64,000 bases of DNA from Pradoshia eiseniae (GCF_002946355.1 NZ_PKOZ01000001.1:853931-917930), one strand, 5' to 3'; positions 33,726 through 43,810 are shown, counted from the stretch's first letter. The notes: generated by a model from the sequence alone, not told the origin. Program-made: numbers and translations.

Positions 33726-34808
33726 ATGAAGAAAATGCTTGCTGTACTCTTAATGTTCTCGATGGTGTTTGTATTGGCAGCTTGTGGAAGTGATTCCGAA
33801 TCATCAGGCGCAGGCGATAAGGGGTATGTCGGAATTTCGATGCCGACTAAGTCATCCGAGCGCTGGGTTCTTGATGGGGAAAACATGGTGAAGGAATTCA
33901 AGGAAATGGGCTACAAAACAGACCTGCAATACGGCGAGGATGTTGTTGAAGACCAGATTGCCCAAATTGAAAACATGATCACTAAAGACGTTGACGTGCT
34001 TGTGGTTGCTCCCATTGATGGGGAATCCTTGACAGAAGTCCTTCAAAAGGCAGCTGACCAGGACATTAAAGTTATTTCGTATGACCGTTTAATCAAAGGA
34101 ACAGATAATGTCAGCTATTATGTTACATTTGATAACTTTGAAGTAGGGGTATTGCAAGCTTCATATATTACGAAAAAATTAGGTCTTGAAGACGGGGAAA
34201 AAGGTCCATTCAATATCGAGTTATTCGGCGGATCTCCGGATGATAACAATGCCTACTTCTTCTACGATGGGGCTATGAGTGTTCTTCAGCCTTATATCGA
34301 TGAGGGCAAATTAGTGGTCCAAAGCGGACAGACAAAAATGAACCAAATTTCCACCCTTCGCTGGGATGGTGCCACGGCACAAGCGCGTATGGATAATATC
34401 CTGAGCTCTAAATATTCCAGTGAATTAGTCCATGCTGTCTTATCTCCTTATGATGGAATTAGTATTGGTATCATCTCTTCTTTGAAGGGTGTCGGCTATG
34501 GAACAGATTCTAAGCCTATGCCTGTCATCACCGGTCAGGATGCCGAGCTAGCTTCCGTGAAATCCATCATTGCTGGTGAACAAACACAAACGGTGTTCAA
34601 GGATACAAGGGAGCTTGCTGTTAAAGCGGTAGAAATGGCAGATGCCGTATTGAATGATAAGGAAGCCGAAGTGAATGACACGGAATCCTATGATAATGGC
34701 AATAAAGTTGTACCTACTTATTTGATTGACCCGGTTTCCGTTGACAAAGAAAACTATCAAGAAGTCATTGTCGAAAGCGGTTACTATTCAGAAGATGAAG
34801 TGAAATAA
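33726..34808 (+). CDS. ChvE-like sugar-binding lipoprotein
   Basis: A 360-residue substrate-binding lipoprotein. The signal ends in the lipobox LAAC near residue 19, followed by a flexible Ser/Glu-rich linker. The mature part begins [13 protein letters not shown] and contains [19 protein letters not shown], very close to ChvE-type monosaccharide-binding proteins. The ATG at 33726 follows AAAGGAGAGG. It delivers a sugar, probably arabinose, galactose or glucose, to the ABC importer encoded next. Operator, cre site and araR lie upstream. Confidence 0.9.
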   Translation: MKKMLAVLLMFSMVFVLAACGSDSESSGAGDKGYVGISMPTKSSERWVLDGENMVKEFKEMGYKTDLQYGEDVVEDQIAQIENMITKDVDVLVVAPIDGESLTEVLQKAADQDIKVISYDRLIKGTDNVSYYVTFDNFEVGVLQASYITKKLGLEDGEKGPFNIELFGGSPDDNNAYFFYDGAMSVLQPYIDEGKLVVQSGQTKMNQISTLRWDGATAQARMDNILSSKYSSELVHAVLSPYDGISIGIISSLKGVGYGTDSKPMPVITGQDAELASVKSIIAGEQTQTVFKDTRELAVKAVEMADAVLNDKEAEVNDTESYDNGNKVVPTYLIDPVSVDKENYQEVIVESGYYSEDEVK

Positions 34809-34822
34809 TCGATTATAATTTT

Positions 34823-34866
34823 GGATGGATGTTACTTGTACGCACATTTATGAGTAACATTCATCC
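34823..34866 (+). promoter_or_regulatory. Intercistronic hairpin between binding protein and ATPase
   Basis: A 14-pair stem (34823-34836 with 34853-34866, one G-U) without a following T tract. It probably stabilises or partly ends the binding-protein message, giving more binding protein than transporter. Confidence 0.6.
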
Positions 34867-34886
34867 TAACAATTGGGGTGAGATTC

Positions 34887-36425
34887 TTGTCATCTATTAT
34901 TTTGGAAATGCGCAACATCACGAAAACGTTTCCCGGAGTCAAGGCACTTGACAATGTGAATTTAAAAATCAAAAAAGGGGAAATCCATGCCCTGTGCGGT
35001 GAAAATGGCGCAGGCAAATCAACCTTAATGAAAGTATTGAGCGGTGTTTATCCTCATGGAAGCTATTCAGGGGATATCTATTTTGAAGATGAGGTTTGTG
35101 AATTTAAAACCATCAAAAATAGTGAGAGCAAGGGAATTGTCATCATCCATCAGGAGTTAGCGTTAATTCCTTATCTATCTATCTCCGAAAATATCTTCCT
35201 TGGGAATGAACAAAGTAAACGCGGCATCATTAATTTCAATGAAACCTATGCAAAGACGATAGATTTGCTGAAGGTAGTTGGATTAAATGAGTCACCGGAT
35301 ACTATGGTTAATCAGCTTGGAGTAGGAAAGCAGCAGCTGATTGAAATTGCCAAGGCTATCTCTAAAGAAGTCAAACTGCTGATTCTTGATGAGCCTACCG
35401 CTGCACTAAATGAGGATGATAGTGAAAACCTTTTGAAGCTGATGCTCGAATTCAAGAAACAAGGCATGACGATGATCATCATCTCCCATAAATTGAATGA
35501 GATTGCTAAAGTGGCCGATTCCATCACGATTCTTCGGGATGGGAAGACGATTGAGACACTGGATATGAAAAAGGACAATGTAAAAGAGGACCGTATCATT
35601 AAAGGAATGGTCGGCAGGGATTTAACCAATCTATATCCAGATCATACGCCTAAAATCGGTGAAACCATTTTTGAAGCGAAGAATTGGACTGTCCAAGATG
35701 TGACCAATTCAGCGAGGAATGTGGTTGATGATGTAAGCTTCCACATCCGCAGGGGAGAGATAGTAGGAATAGCAGGACTGATGGGCGCAGGACGTACTGA
35801 GCTTGCGATGAGCATTTTCGGGAAGGCATACGGAACGAAGATGAGCGGCCAGCTGTTTAAGGATGGCAAAGAATTAACCTTAAAAAACATTACACAAGCG
35901 ATTGATGCGGGCATCGCCTATGTTACCGAGGATAGGAAATCCTTCGGGCTCGTTCTCGAAGAAGACATTAAAACAAATATTACGCTCGCAAACTTACGAA
36001 GAGTGGCGAATAAATCCATCATTGATGATGGACAGGAAGTCGTCGAAGCAGAGAATTTCCGCAAAAAAATGAATATCAAAACCCCAGCCATAACCCAAAA
36101 GGCAATGAACCTGAGCGGGGGGAATCAACAGAAGGTAGTGCTAAGTAAATGGATTTTTACGGAGCCGGATATTCTTATCTTGGATGAGCCGACGCGTGGG
36201 ATTGATGTTGGGGCGAAATACGAAATATACTCCATTATTAACCAGCTTGCAGACCAAGGGAAGGGAATATTGGTCATCTCCTCTGAGCTTCCTGAGTTGC
36301 TGGGAATCAGCGACCGGATCTATGTAATGCGTGAAGGCGCTTTTACCGCTGAATTTGAACGCAAGGATGCCTCTCAGGAGAAAATTATGAAATACATGAC
36401 CAAAACAGGGGTGGAACAAGGATGA
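34887..36425 (+). CDS. Sugar ABC importer ATPase (GguA/MmsA-like)
   Basis: About 512 residues with two fused ATPase domains. The first has Walker [10 protein letters not shown], a [12 protein letters not shown] signature region and Walker [11 protein letters not shown]. The second has a degenerate Walker A ([10 protein letters not shown]) but LSGGNQQK and ILDEPTRG. This one-sided degeneracy is normal for monosaccharide importers. The TTG at 34887 follows GGGGTGAG; a GTG at 34878 would overlap that site. It overlaps the permease gene by four bases. Confidence 0.92.
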   Translation: MSSIILEMRNITKTFPGVKALDNVNLKIKKGEIHALCGENGAGKSTLMKVLSGVYPHGSYSGDIYFEDEVCEFKTIKNSESKGIVIIHQELALIPYLSISENIFLGNEQSKRGIINFNETYAKTIDLLKVVGLNESPDTMVNQLGVGKQQLIEIAKAISKEVKLLILDEPTAALNEDDSENLLKLMLEFKKQGMTMIIISHKLNEIAKVADSITILRDGKTIETLDMKKDNVKEDRIIKGMVGRDLTNLYPDHTPKIGETIFEAKNWTVQDVTNSARNVVDDVSFHIRRGEIVGIAGLMGAGRTELAMSIFGKAYGTKMSGQLFKDGKELTLKNITQAIDAGIAYVTEDRKSFGLVLEEDIKTNITLANLRRVANKSIIDDGQEVVEAENFRKKMNIKTPAITQKAMNLSGGNQQKVVLSKWIFTEPDILILDEPTRGIDVGAKYEIYSIINQLADQGKGILVISSELPELLGISDRIYVMREGAFTAEFERKDASQEKIMKYMTKTGVEQG

Positions 36426-37594
36426 AAACACTGGGCAGCTTAATGAAAAACAATGTGCGCCAATATGGCATGATACTTGCTTTAGTCTTTATCGTTATTT
36501 TATTTCAAATTCTGACAGATGGAGTGCTGTTGAAGCCAATCAACATTACAAACCTAATCCTGCAAAACAGTTACATACTCGTGCTGGCCATTGGGATGCT
36601 GCTTGTCATCTTGCTCGGACATATTGACCTATCCGTCGGATCGATTGTTGCATTTGTAGGCGCTGTGTCAGCTGTTTTCATGGTTGAGATGAATTTGCCT
36701 GTGTGGCTTTCCGTTGTATTATGTTTAATCATTGGTGCGTTGATTGGTGCTTGGCAAGGATTCTGGGTCGCTTATTTAAAGGTGCCTGCCTTTATCGTAA
36801 CGCTTGCTGGGATGCTGGTCTTCCGCGGATTGACGCTGATGGTGCTTGGTGGGCAATCCATTGCACCGTTTCCTGAAGAATTTCGGAAAATCAGTACCGG
36901 GTTCCTGCCTGAATTAGGTAAAACAGCCTCACTTGATATTTTGACTTTAATTGTGGGTGTGCTAATTTCCTTGATTTTGATTTGGACAGAAATGCGCAAG
37001 CGCAAACAGCAGAAGTCTTATAATTTTGAAGTCCTGCCTGCATGGCTGTTTGCCATTAAGCTTGTATTCATTGTGGCCGTTTTAAATATATTCGCGTATT
37101 TCCTCGCTTCCTATGAAGGAATTCCGAACATTCTTGTCATCTTGGTGGTCTTGATTGTTGCTTATTCCTTCTTTACAAATCGTACGGTATCAGGCCGTCA
37201 TTTATATGCCATTGGCGGAAATGAGAAGGCTGCAAAGCTTTCTGGTATTAAAACACAAAAGCTAACTTTCTGGGTATTCGTCAATATGGGTGTACTTGCA
37301 GCCTTATCTGGTTTGATTTTTGCAGCTCGTCTGAATTCCGCGACACCTGGGGCAGGAAATTCATTTGAGCTTGATGCCATTGCGGCCGTGTTCATTGGCG
37401 GTGCCTCTGCGTATGGCGGTATTGGAACGATTATTGGGGCAGTTGTCGGTGGTCTCGTTATGGGTGTCTTAAATAATGGGATGTCTTTAATTGGGTTAGG
37501 TACAGATTACCAGCAAACAATCAAGGGTATTGTATTATTGCTTGCAGTAGGCTTTGATGTCTATAACAAAAATAAATCATCTAAGCTTGATTAA
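36422..37594 (+). CDS. Sugar ABC importer permease (GguB/XylH-like)
   Basis: A 390-residue membrane permease with about ten helices and the family segments GHIDLSVGS near residue 65, [28 protein letters not shown] and [14 protein letters not shown]. The length and the long cytoplasmic insert near residues 190-205 are typical of the GguB/XylH group rather than the shorter RbsC. It forms the pore for the sugar bound by the ChvE-like protein. Confidence 0.92.
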   Translation: MKTLGSLMKNNVRQYGMILALVFIVILFQILTDGVLLKPINITNLILQNSYILVLAIGMLLVILLGHIDLSVGSIVAFVGAVSAVFMVEMNLPVWLSVVLCLIIGALIGAWQGFWVAYLKVPAFIVTLAGMLVFRGLTLMVLGGQSIAPFPEEFRKISTGFLPELGKTASLDILTLIVGVLISLILIWTEMRKRKQQKSYNFEVLPAWLFAIKLVFIVAVLNIFAYFLASYEGIPNILVILVVLIVAYSFFTNRTVSGRHLYAIGGNEKAAKLSGIKTQKLTFWVFVNMGVLAALSGLIFAARLNSATPGAGNSFELDAIAAVFIGGASAYGGIGTIIGAVVGGLVMGVLNNGMSLIGLGTDYQQTIKGIVLLLAVGFDVYNKNKSSKLD

Positions 37595-37615
37595 TCCCTA
37601 GAGAGGAGTCCTTTC

Positions 37616-38599
37616 ATGAAATATCGGCAGCTTGGAAACAGTGAATTAAAGGTTAGCGAAATCAGCTTTGGCACATGGGGAATTGGAGGAGATTGGGGTA
37701 ATTCCAATGATGAAGATGCGCTGACGGCTATTGACCGGGCGATTGAGCTTGGCGTAAATTTCTTCGATACAGCAGATGTATATGGTTCAGGAAGAAGTGA
37801 GGAGCTACTCCGGAAAGCGACAAAGGGGAGAGAGGATAAGATTTATATTGCCTCGAAATTTTGCCGCGCCGGGGATATTCATGACCCTGCAACGTACTCT
37901 GAAGAATCCGTTCGGAAATATTGTGAAGCCAGCTTGAAACGGCTTGGACGCGAAAGAATCGATCTTTACCAAATTCATTGTCCGCCGCTCGAGATTTTGA
38001 AGAATACGAATGTATTTGCTGTATTGGACAAGCTCCAGCAGGAAGGAAAGATTCGTCATTATGGAGTGAGTGTTGAAACGGTGGAAGAGGGGCTGTTCTG
38101 TCTGACAAATCCCAATGTTTCTGCTTTGCAGGTCATCTTCAACCTATTTAGACAAAAACCTCTTGAAAAGCTGTTCCCGAAAGCGAAGGAACAGGGAGTG
38201 GGAATACTTGCTCGCGTACCGCTTGCCAGTGGTCTTTTGACCGGCAAGTTTACAGCCGATACTCAGTTCGCGAAAGAGGATCACCGGAATTTCAATGCAA
38301 ATGGGGAACAGTTCAATGTCGGTGAAACCTTTGCTGGCCTTGAATTTAAAAAAGGTGTCGAGCTTTCTGAGCAGCTATCTTGGATTGCGGATGGCAGAGG
38401 ATCGCTTGCTTCCGCGGCCCTGCGCTGGATTTTGGACCAAGAGGCCGTTACATGCGCAATTCCAGGATTCAAAAATGTCCGTCAGGTGGAGCAGAATCTC
38501 GCTGCCTTGGAGGCAAAGTCGTTTAGCGAGGAAGAGCTTATGAAACTGCGAAACTTCTATGAAGTTTCTGTTAAAGATTATATTAGAGGGCCTTATTAA
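37616..38599 (+). CDS. Aldo/keto reductase
   Basis: A 327-residue NADP-dependent AKR with the catalytic tetrad visible: Asp in NFFDTADVYG, Tyr in the same segment, Lys in IASKF and His in YQIHCPP. The C-terminal PGFKNVRQVEQN binds cofactor phosphate. It lies 21 bases behind the permease in the sugar operon, so it may reduce or oxidise the imported sugar. The exact substrate cannot be read from sequence. Confidence 0.88.
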   Translation: MKYRQLGNSELKVSEISFGTWGIGGDWGNSNDEDALTAIDRAIELGVNFFDTADVYGSGRSEELLRKATKGREDKIYIASKFCRAGDIHDPATYSEESVRKYCEASLKRLGRERIDLYQIHCPPLEILKNTNVFAVLDKLQQEGKIRHYGVSVETVEEGLFCLTNPNVSALQVIFNLFRQKPLEKLFPKAKEQGVGILARVPLASGLLTGKFTADTQFAKEDHRNFNANGEQFNVGETFAGLEFKKGVELSEQLSWIADGRGSLASAALRWILDQEAVTCAIPGFKNVRQVEQNLAALEAKSFSEEELMKLRNFYEVSVKDYIRGPY

Positions 38600-38610
38600 A
38601 TGAAGAATAG

Positions 38611-38645
38611 ATAACAAAGTCGCTTAGAGGCTTTGTTATTTATTT
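38611..38645 (+). terminator. Terminator after the aldo/keto reductase gene
   Basis: ATAACAAAG (38611-38619) pairs with CTTTGTTAT (38631-38639), then TTATTT. Confidence 0.65.
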
Positions 38646-38696
38646 ATGGAACAGGGTAAAAACTTGATTATTGCTGTTTAAAAGGAGAGGCTTAGT

Positions 38697-39740
38697 ATGA
38701 AGATTAGAGAAGAGAGCTTTGGCGCGGTTAATGGTCATGAGGTCATCCAGTTCGCTTTCACGACTGAAAAGGGAATGACGATGAAATGCATCAATTATGG
38801 CTGCATTATTACGGATTTGATTGTTCCTGACCGTAATGGAAAGCTGGATAATGTCGTTTTGGGATTTGATAGACTAGAGGATTATGTTGAGTATTCTCCA
38901 TTTTTTGGCGCGGTTGTCGGGAGAATAGCAGGAAGAATAGCTAATGGCTGTTTCTCGCTTGATGGAAATACGTATCAATTGCCGAAGAATCAATCGGGAA
39001 ATACCTTGCATGGCGGGTTAAAAGGATTTGATAAGGTCATCTGGGATTATGAATTGATTGAACGGGGAACTGCTGCTGGAGTGGTATTCTCTTATATAAG
39101 TCCTGACGGAGAAGAGGGCTTTCCTGGAGAGCTTCAAGTGAAAACAACCTATCTGCTTGATGAAAATGGAAGTCTGGAAATCTCCTATGAAGCTCACACT
39201 GACCAAGATACCATCATCAACTTAACGAATCATTCGTATTTCAATTTGAACGGAGATTTAAATAAGAAAATTCTTGATCATACACTTCAGCTAAAAAGCA
39301 GCTCTTTCTTAGAGCTAGGGCATGATCTCATTCCAACGGGTGAACTCTTGCCTGTTGAGGGGACGCCGTTTGATTTCAGGAAAGAAACACAGATCTCGCA
39401 GGGAGTGGATAATGGAATTGAGCAAAACAAATTAGCCGGAGGCGGATATGATCATCCGTTCTGTCTTGATAGCCATTTCGAGAAAGAGATTATTCTAGAA
39501 GATTCACAAAGCGGACGAAAGCTCGTTGTAGAAACCGACCAGCCTGCTGTGGTAATTTATACATGCAATCAGTACGAAGGGGATTATTCCATCAGGGGCG
39601 TGAAGCCGCATGATCATATGGCTATCTGCTTAGAAACACAGGGATATCCAGATGCGATTAATCAGCCGCATTTTCCGTCAATTGTCTTGAAAAAAGATGA
39701 TACATATAAAGCGGTGACAAGGTATTCCTTCGATTGGTAG
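38697..39740 (+). CDS. galM: Aldose 1-epimerase
   Basis: A 347-residue galactose-mutarotase-like enzyme that interconverts alpha and beta sugar anomers. Characteristic segments are VVGRIAGRIANG (near residue 80), NTLHGGLKGFDK (substrate His), the LTNHSYFNL motif with the catalytic His, and the C-terminal CLETQGYPDAIN with the catalytic Glu. It fits downstream of the sugar importer. It has its own AAAGGAGAGG site after an intervening hairpin. Confidence 0.93.
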   Translation: MKIREESFGAVNGHEVIQFAFTTEKGMTMKCINYGCIITDLIVPDRNGKLDNVVLGFDRLEDYVEYSPFFGAVVGRIAGRIANGCFSLDGNTYQLPKNQSGNTLHGGLKGFDKVIWDYELIERGTAAGVVFSYISPDGEEGFPGELQVKTTYLLDENGSLEISYEAHTDQDTIINLTNHSYFNLNGDLNKKILDHTLQLKSSSFLELGHDLIPTGELLPVEGTPFDFRKETQISQGVDNGIEQNKLAGGGYDHPFCLDSHFEKEIILEDSQSGRKLVVETDQPAVVIYTCNQYEGDYSIRGVKPHDHMAICLETQGYPDAINQPHFPSIVLKKDDTYKAVTRYSFDW

Positions 39741-39742
39741 TG

Positions 39743-39776
39743 ATAAGGGCCGGGTTCTTATGCACCCGGCCCTTAT
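39743..39776. terminator. Bidirectional terminator galM / flavoprotein
   Basis: A 13-pair perfect hairpin (39743-39755 with 39764-39776) between convergent genes, rich in GC with A/T on both outer sides. Confidence 0.75.
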
Positions 39777-39779
39777 GTA

Positions 39780-40697
39780 TTATTCTTTCAAAAGCTTCAT
39801 TAAACGTTTATGAATCCAAATGGCTGCCTGAGTGGCTTCGCCCATTGCAATGGTGGCCTGTTCTGAGTGGGAGACAATATCACCTGCTGCCCACACGTTC
39901 TCTATGTTTGTTTCCTTCGTTCTTGGGTCGACATGGATATGGCGGTTATTGAGCACATCAATGCCAAGCTGCCTAGCAAGGCCTGTGTGGACATCATTTC
40001 CCCCGAATGCGATAAAGGCGCGTTCTCCTTCAATAAACCGGCCATCTACAAGGAATACACCTTTTATCTCAGACTCTCCTGCTTTCTCAACCGATTGAAT
40101 TGTTTCTTCAATATAGCGTATGCCATTTTCCTCAAGCTTTATACGCAAATCATCTTCAATATCCTGTTTCTCGTGATTGATATACGTAACCTGGCTTGTC
40201 CAATAGAGAAGGGAGAGAGCGAAATTTGCTCCGGCTTCACCAGAGCCAAGAACAAGCGTTGGTTTATCGATGACCTCATAGCCATCACAATCCGTACATA
40301 TATAAACCGTCATCCCTAAACAATCCTTCAGGTTAGGAATTGGCGGAATTCGATCTGTTATTCCTGTAGCAAGCAGCAAGGTATGTGTCGTGAATTCATG
40401 TTCATCCGTATGGACATGTAAGCGGCTGCCGACCTTTTTCAGTTTCGTAACATGGTCTTTCAGAAATTGATTGCCTGTCTGTTCGGCATGTTCACGTCCA
40501 AGAGCACGTATGTCTATTCCGCTGATACCGTCAGGCCAGCCAAGGATATTGCGATAATCCTTGCAAAGGGTAGAGCGCCCGTCTTCCTTCGAGTCAATCA
40601 CCAGGCATTTATGCTGACTCCTTCCCATTTGAATCGCTGCCTGTAAACCGGCAATTCCTCCTCCTATAATGATGCAATCCCATTCATTCGGATACAT
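39780..40697 (-). CDS. Thioredoxin reductase-like flavoprotein
   Basis: A 305-residue two-domain FAD/NAD(P)H oxidoreductase. FAD binding is shown by CIIIGGGIAGLQAA at the N-terminus and VWAAGDIV near the C-terminus. The NAD(P) domain has LVLGSGEAGA. A CTDC pair near residue 134 sits where thioredoxin reductase has its redox CxxC. Whether it reduces a thioredoxin or another small protein is open. Single gene. Confidence 0.87.
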   Translation of the reverse strand: MYPNEWDCIIIGGGIAGLQAAIQMGRSQHKCLVIDSKEDGRSTLCKDYRNILGWPDGISGIDIRALGREHAEQTGNQFLKDHVTKLKKVGSRLHVHTDEHEFTTHTLLLATGITDRIPPIPNLKDCLGMTVYICTDCDGYEVIDKPTLVLGSGEAGANFALSLLYWTSQVTYINHEKQDIEDDLRIKLEENGIRYIEETIQSVEKAGESEIKGVFLVDGRFIEGERAFIAFGGNDVHTGLARQLGIDVLNNRHIHVDPRTKETNIENVWAAGDIVSHSEQATIAMGEATQAAIWIHKRLMKLLKE

Positions 40698-40846
40698 TTA
40701 ACAAAACTCCTCCCAATTCTTCTATTGTCTTAGTATGGAAATAGTCTTTGGTGCATACTCATCCTATACCCATAAAAAGAATGTTTTGACAATTAAATAT
40801 AGAAGATGACATGATAGGATTAAGATTATGAATGGAGGGAGTAAGC

Positions 40847-41632
40847 ATGGAGCTTGGTTTAACAGGGAAGAATGCGTTAGTCGTGGCATCTAGTCAAGGA
40901 CTCGGAAAGGCAATTGCGTTGAAGCTGGCCGAAGAAGGGGCTAATGTCATGGTGACGAGCCGAAGCGGCGAGAAATTAAAAGCCGTCGTGGAAGAATTGA
41001 AAAAGGTTAATCCAAATGGAAGCTATCATTGGCAGGAGGCAGATATCACAAAGGCGGAAGATATTCAGCAGCTCGTTAAGGAAGCTGCTGAAAAGTTCGG
41101 TACTATTGATGTACTTCTCAATAATGCGGGAGGTCCGCCGGCCGGCGGGTTCATGGATTTATCCGATGAAGATTGGCAGAAGGGATTTGAGCTTAACCTG
41201 CTAAGCTATATTCGTATGATCCGTGAGGTATTGCCTCATATGAAGAGTGGCGGAAGAATCTTAAATATGGCGTCTATTTCTGTTAAGGAGCCCATTCAAG
41301 GCTTGCTGCTCTCTAATACCTTCCGCCTTGGCATCGTCGGCTTAACGAAGACGCTTGCTGCCGAATTTGCAGAACGTGATATTTTGATTAATACAATTGC
41401 TCCTGGTGTAATCGGAACGGACCGAATCGACTATCTTGATCAGGTGACCGCAGACAGACAGGGCATCACGGTCGAGAAGGTGAAGGAAAATGCAGAAAAG
41501 CAAATTCCGCTCGGCCGCTATGGGAAGCCAGAGGAATTCGCTAATTATGCTGTGTTCCTGCTTTCGTCTGTGAACTCTTATGTGACAGGTCAAGTGTATG
41601 TAATTGATGGCGGGAAGGCGAAGGGAATCTAA
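40847..41632 (+). CDS. SDR-fold protein lacking the usual Tyr/Lys
   Basis: A 261-residue short-chain dehydrogenase relative with a glycine-rich cofactor loop (ASSQGLGKA, residues 14-22) and the NNAGGPP motif. At the place of YxxxK the sequence reads SNTFR, so the catalytic Tyr and Lys are replaced by Ser and Arg; the active-site Ser in MASIS remains. This is typical of a small atypical SDR group in Bacillus annotated as YvrD-like or 3-oxoacyl-reductase-like. The ATG at 40847 follows GGAGGGAG. Confidence 0.85.
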   Translation: MELGLTGKNALVVASSQGLGKAIALKLAEEGANVMVTSRSGEKLKAVVEELKKVNPNGSYHWQEADITKAEDIQQLVKEAAEKFGTIDVLLNNAGGPPAGGFMDLSDEDWQKGFELNLLSYIRMIREVLPHMKSGGRILNMASISVKEPIQGLLLSNTFRLGIVGLTKTLAAEFAERDILINTIAPGVIGTDRIDYLDQVTADRQGITVEKVKENAEKQIPLGRYGKPEEFANYAVFLLSSVNSYVTGQVYVIDGGKAKGI

Positions 41633-41648
41633 ATTGAAGTCAAAGAAG

Positions 41649-41686
41649 AGGAGAACAGACTGAAAATGGTCTGTTCTCCTTTTTTT
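41649..41686 (+). terminator. SDR terminator
   Basis: AGGAGAACAGAC (41649-41660) pairs perfectly with GTCTGTTCTCCT (41669-41680), then six T. Confidence 0.85.
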
Positions 41687-41810
41687 AGCCAGCCCATATA
41701 TCATCATGAAATGATTGGCATCACATGCTTCAAGCATCGTTAAAAGAGGGATGCCTGTCATAAACTCGTTATTTCCAAACAAATCCGGCTGATTCATAAA
41801 CAGTAATCTG

Positions 41811-42638
41811 TTATTCTAGCGGCGACTCATAGCTGTTTATCAATGGGACCTTTTTTCTCTTTTCACGGAGGATTATCTTCTCAGTAATCTGGCTAGCCGT
41901 CCATGTAGCAAACATAGCAAGCAAGATGCCGGCTGCCATATCAGTCAGCCAATGAATACCGAGATAGATGGTCGAAAACATGATGATGGGCACGCTGATA
42001 TAAAATACAGACCTAAAGAGGAAGCTGCTAGACCTAGTGCTGATGAGTAAAACAGTGAGTGATATAGAATTATGAAGACTTGGAAAGCAATTGTTTAGAC
42101 CAGATATATTTCGGTATTGTGATTCAAAACCCGGATAAACAGCGGGAATCAAGAATGTTATATCAGGATGATTGACCCACGCCTCATTAATAGGGAAAAA
42201 TAAATAGAATGGGATGGCAATGATATAATTAAGTCCGATTGCATATAAAAAAGTATAGAGTAATTTCCACTCCCCGTTGAGAAGATAGGTGACTAGGGAA
42301 ATGGCAATTAAGGTAACGAACATGATAATATAGAAAAAGGTTGTAATCTCTGTTAGCAGATGATAGCGGAATGTAGACTGAATGACAGGCAGAATGGTAT
42401 ATTCATAGGAAAAAAACAGTCCCGAGAAGTCGGCCGGATTTGTGAAGGTGCTTTCCAGTTGGAGCTCAAGCTTGTTAAGGAATAGGATGATGGCCAAAAG
42501 GGCAAGGTGAAAATAGAGTTGCTTCTGGTTTTTGAGAGTGGAAAATACCCGGAAAGGATTTTTCCTATTGATTAGATAGGTAAGTACAATGGTCAAAATC
42601 GTGATGGTCAGGGCAATGGTTGCCATTGATTCGTACAT
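41811..42638 (-). CDS. PAP2-superfamily membrane phosphatase
   Basis: A 275-residue integral membrane protein with about six helices. The phosphatase motifs are CFPSLHNS (the SxH element) near residue 190 and YLGIHWLTDMAAG (the HxxxD element) near residue 235, as in PAP2_3/inositolphosphotransferase-like members. It likely hydrolyses or transfers a lipid phosphate at the outer membrane face. AGGAGA precedes the ATG on the minus strand. Single gene. Confidence 0.85.
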   Translation of the reverse strand: MYESMATIALTITILTIVLTYLINRKNPFRVFSTLKNQKQLYFHLALLAIILFLNKLELQLESTFTNPADFSGLFFSYEYTILPVIQSTFRYHLLTEITTFFYIIMFVTLIAISLVTYLLNGEWKLLYTFLYAIGLNYIIAIPFYLFFPINEAWVNHPDITFLIPAVYPGFESQYRNISGLNNCFPSLHNSISLTVLLISTRSSSFLFRSVFYISVPIIMFSTIYLGIHWLTDMAAGILLAMFATWTASQITEKIILREKRKKVPLINSYESPLE

Positions 42639-42799
42639 GAGAGCAATCTCCTTCTTTCATCATTTCTGCCAAACTAGAACGTTTCGAGATGCAAGAAATA
42701 ATTTTGATATTTTTATGAAACCTTTTCATGAATCAATCGTAAACAATATAGTAACAGAAAAACAACCAAATTTTCGAAGAATTTACAGGGGGAATCATT

Positions 42800-43258
42800 T
42801 TGCGTAAAAAAAGTTTTGCAACAAAAATCTTGGCATCCTTTATGTTGCTGACATTTGTGTTTGCTCCGATTGCCGAGAGCACATTTGTAAACACTTCTCA
42901 TGAGGTTAGTGCGAAATCGTATCGTTCAGGGAAAAAATCATTTAATTCAAATACAGGTACAAATTCAAATAACCCAACCATGTTTAACCAAAAGAAATCT
43001 ACTACAAACAATGCGCAAACCACAAAGCCTAATTCCTTCAATAAAGGAAGCTTCGCGAAAAGCATGCTAATGGGCGGAGTCGCAGGTTTATTGTTCGGCA
43101 GCCTTCTTGCTAATATGGGCATGATGGGTTCTGTTTTAGGATTGTTAATCAATGTTTTGGTTATCGTCTTAATTATCGGTTTGATCAAGAAAATCTTCAC
43201 ACGCAATAACAATCAAAACCGTCCGCGCAAAGAGGTTAATGGGCCATGGGATCGCTAA
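42800..43258 (+). CDS. Secreted or membrane-anchored low-complexity protein
   Basis: A 152-residue protein. A signal-like segment lies at residues 8-30, then an Asn/Thr/Ser/Lys-rich low-complexity stretch (40-85), then two hydrophobic segments (about 88-105 and 108-132) and a basic tail. The layout resembles bacterial Tim44-like annotated proteins, but I would not assign a function. The TTG start follows AGGGGGA. It overlaps the YxcD-like gene by 13 bases. Confidence 0.75.
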   Translation: MRKKSFATKILASFMLLTFVFAPIAESTFVNTSHEVSAKSYRSGKKSFNSNTGTNSNNPTMFNQKKSTTNNAQTTKPNSFNKGSFAKSMLMGGVAGLLFGSLLANMGMMGSVLGLLINVLVIVLIIGLIKKIFTRNNNQNRPRKEVNGPWDR

Positions 43259-43536
43259 AGCTATCAGAACAAGAAATCATCAACTCGCTTTGCATGTATA
43301 TCGCTGCAAAAAGACAGGTCAGTCCGGAGAATGTAGAAATCGAATTGATGTATGATGATGATTATGGCTTTTCAGCCGAGTCACACGTCAATGGCCGTTC
43401 ACAAATTTTGATTACGGCGAATATGATTGAGGCTTTGCGTTTCTATATTGAGCACCAATTAAACATGGATCCTTTTGCAGCAGCCATTGAGCTTGAGCTG
43501 GATGATGACGAAGGGATTATCGCATACGTGCGTTAA
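43246..43536 (+). CDS. YxcD-family protein (DUF2653)
   Basis: A 96-residue acidic cytosolic protein resembling B. subtilis YxcD: SEQEIINSLCMYIAAKRQ, then ELMYDDDYGFSAE and a C-terminal LDDDEGIIAYVR. Biochemical role unknown. Its overlap with the membrane protein gene suggests that the two are produced together. Confidence 0.82.
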   Translation: MGSLKLSEQEIINSLCMYIAAKRQVSPENVEIELMYDDDYGFSAESHVNGRSQILITANMIEALRFYIEHQLNMDPFAAAIELELDDDEGIIAYVR

Positions 43537-43542
43537 TGGAGG

Positions 43543-43577
43543 AAAAAGAGGCTATAGATAGTAGCCTCTTTTTCTTT
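43543..43577 (+). terminator. YxcD terminator
   Basis: AAAAAGAGGCTA (43543-43554) pairs with TAGCCTCTTTTT (43562-43573), loop of seven bases. Confidence 0.8.
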
Positions 43578-43613
43578 TGGGAAGAATACATGATAAGGAG
43601 GCGGAGGGATTTG

Positions 43614-43709
43614 ATGGAGTGGCTAATGAATATCTTTGTTGTCGTTGGTGTCATCATCATTGTTGCAATTTTAGCACTTATCAAGACGTTTAAGGATTAC
43701 AATCGTTAA
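43614..43709 (+). CDS. 31-residue single-TM small protein
   Basis: A short reading frame with a strong AAGGAGGCGGAGGG site at 43595-43608. The product is one membrane helix (residues 7-23: IFVVVGVIIIVAILALI) with a basic tail KTFKDYNR. It sits between a terminator and the acyl-CoA dehydrogenase. No family recognised; the excellent ribosome binding site is the main support. Confidence 0.55.
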   Translation: MEWLMNIFVVVGVIIIVAILALIKTFKDYNR

Positions 43710-43810
43710 TTAAGCGTTAAAGTATATCACAAGAAATTTTATGTTAAATTTTAACAGAATATTCCGTGACTTCATCCCCCTAAAAGATTAATATATACAT
43801 ATACTAACAA

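Noticed and set aside
41342-41797. 151-codon minus-strand frame across the SDR end and its terminator
   Set aside because: It crosses a perfect terminator hairpin and is antisense to coding sequence.
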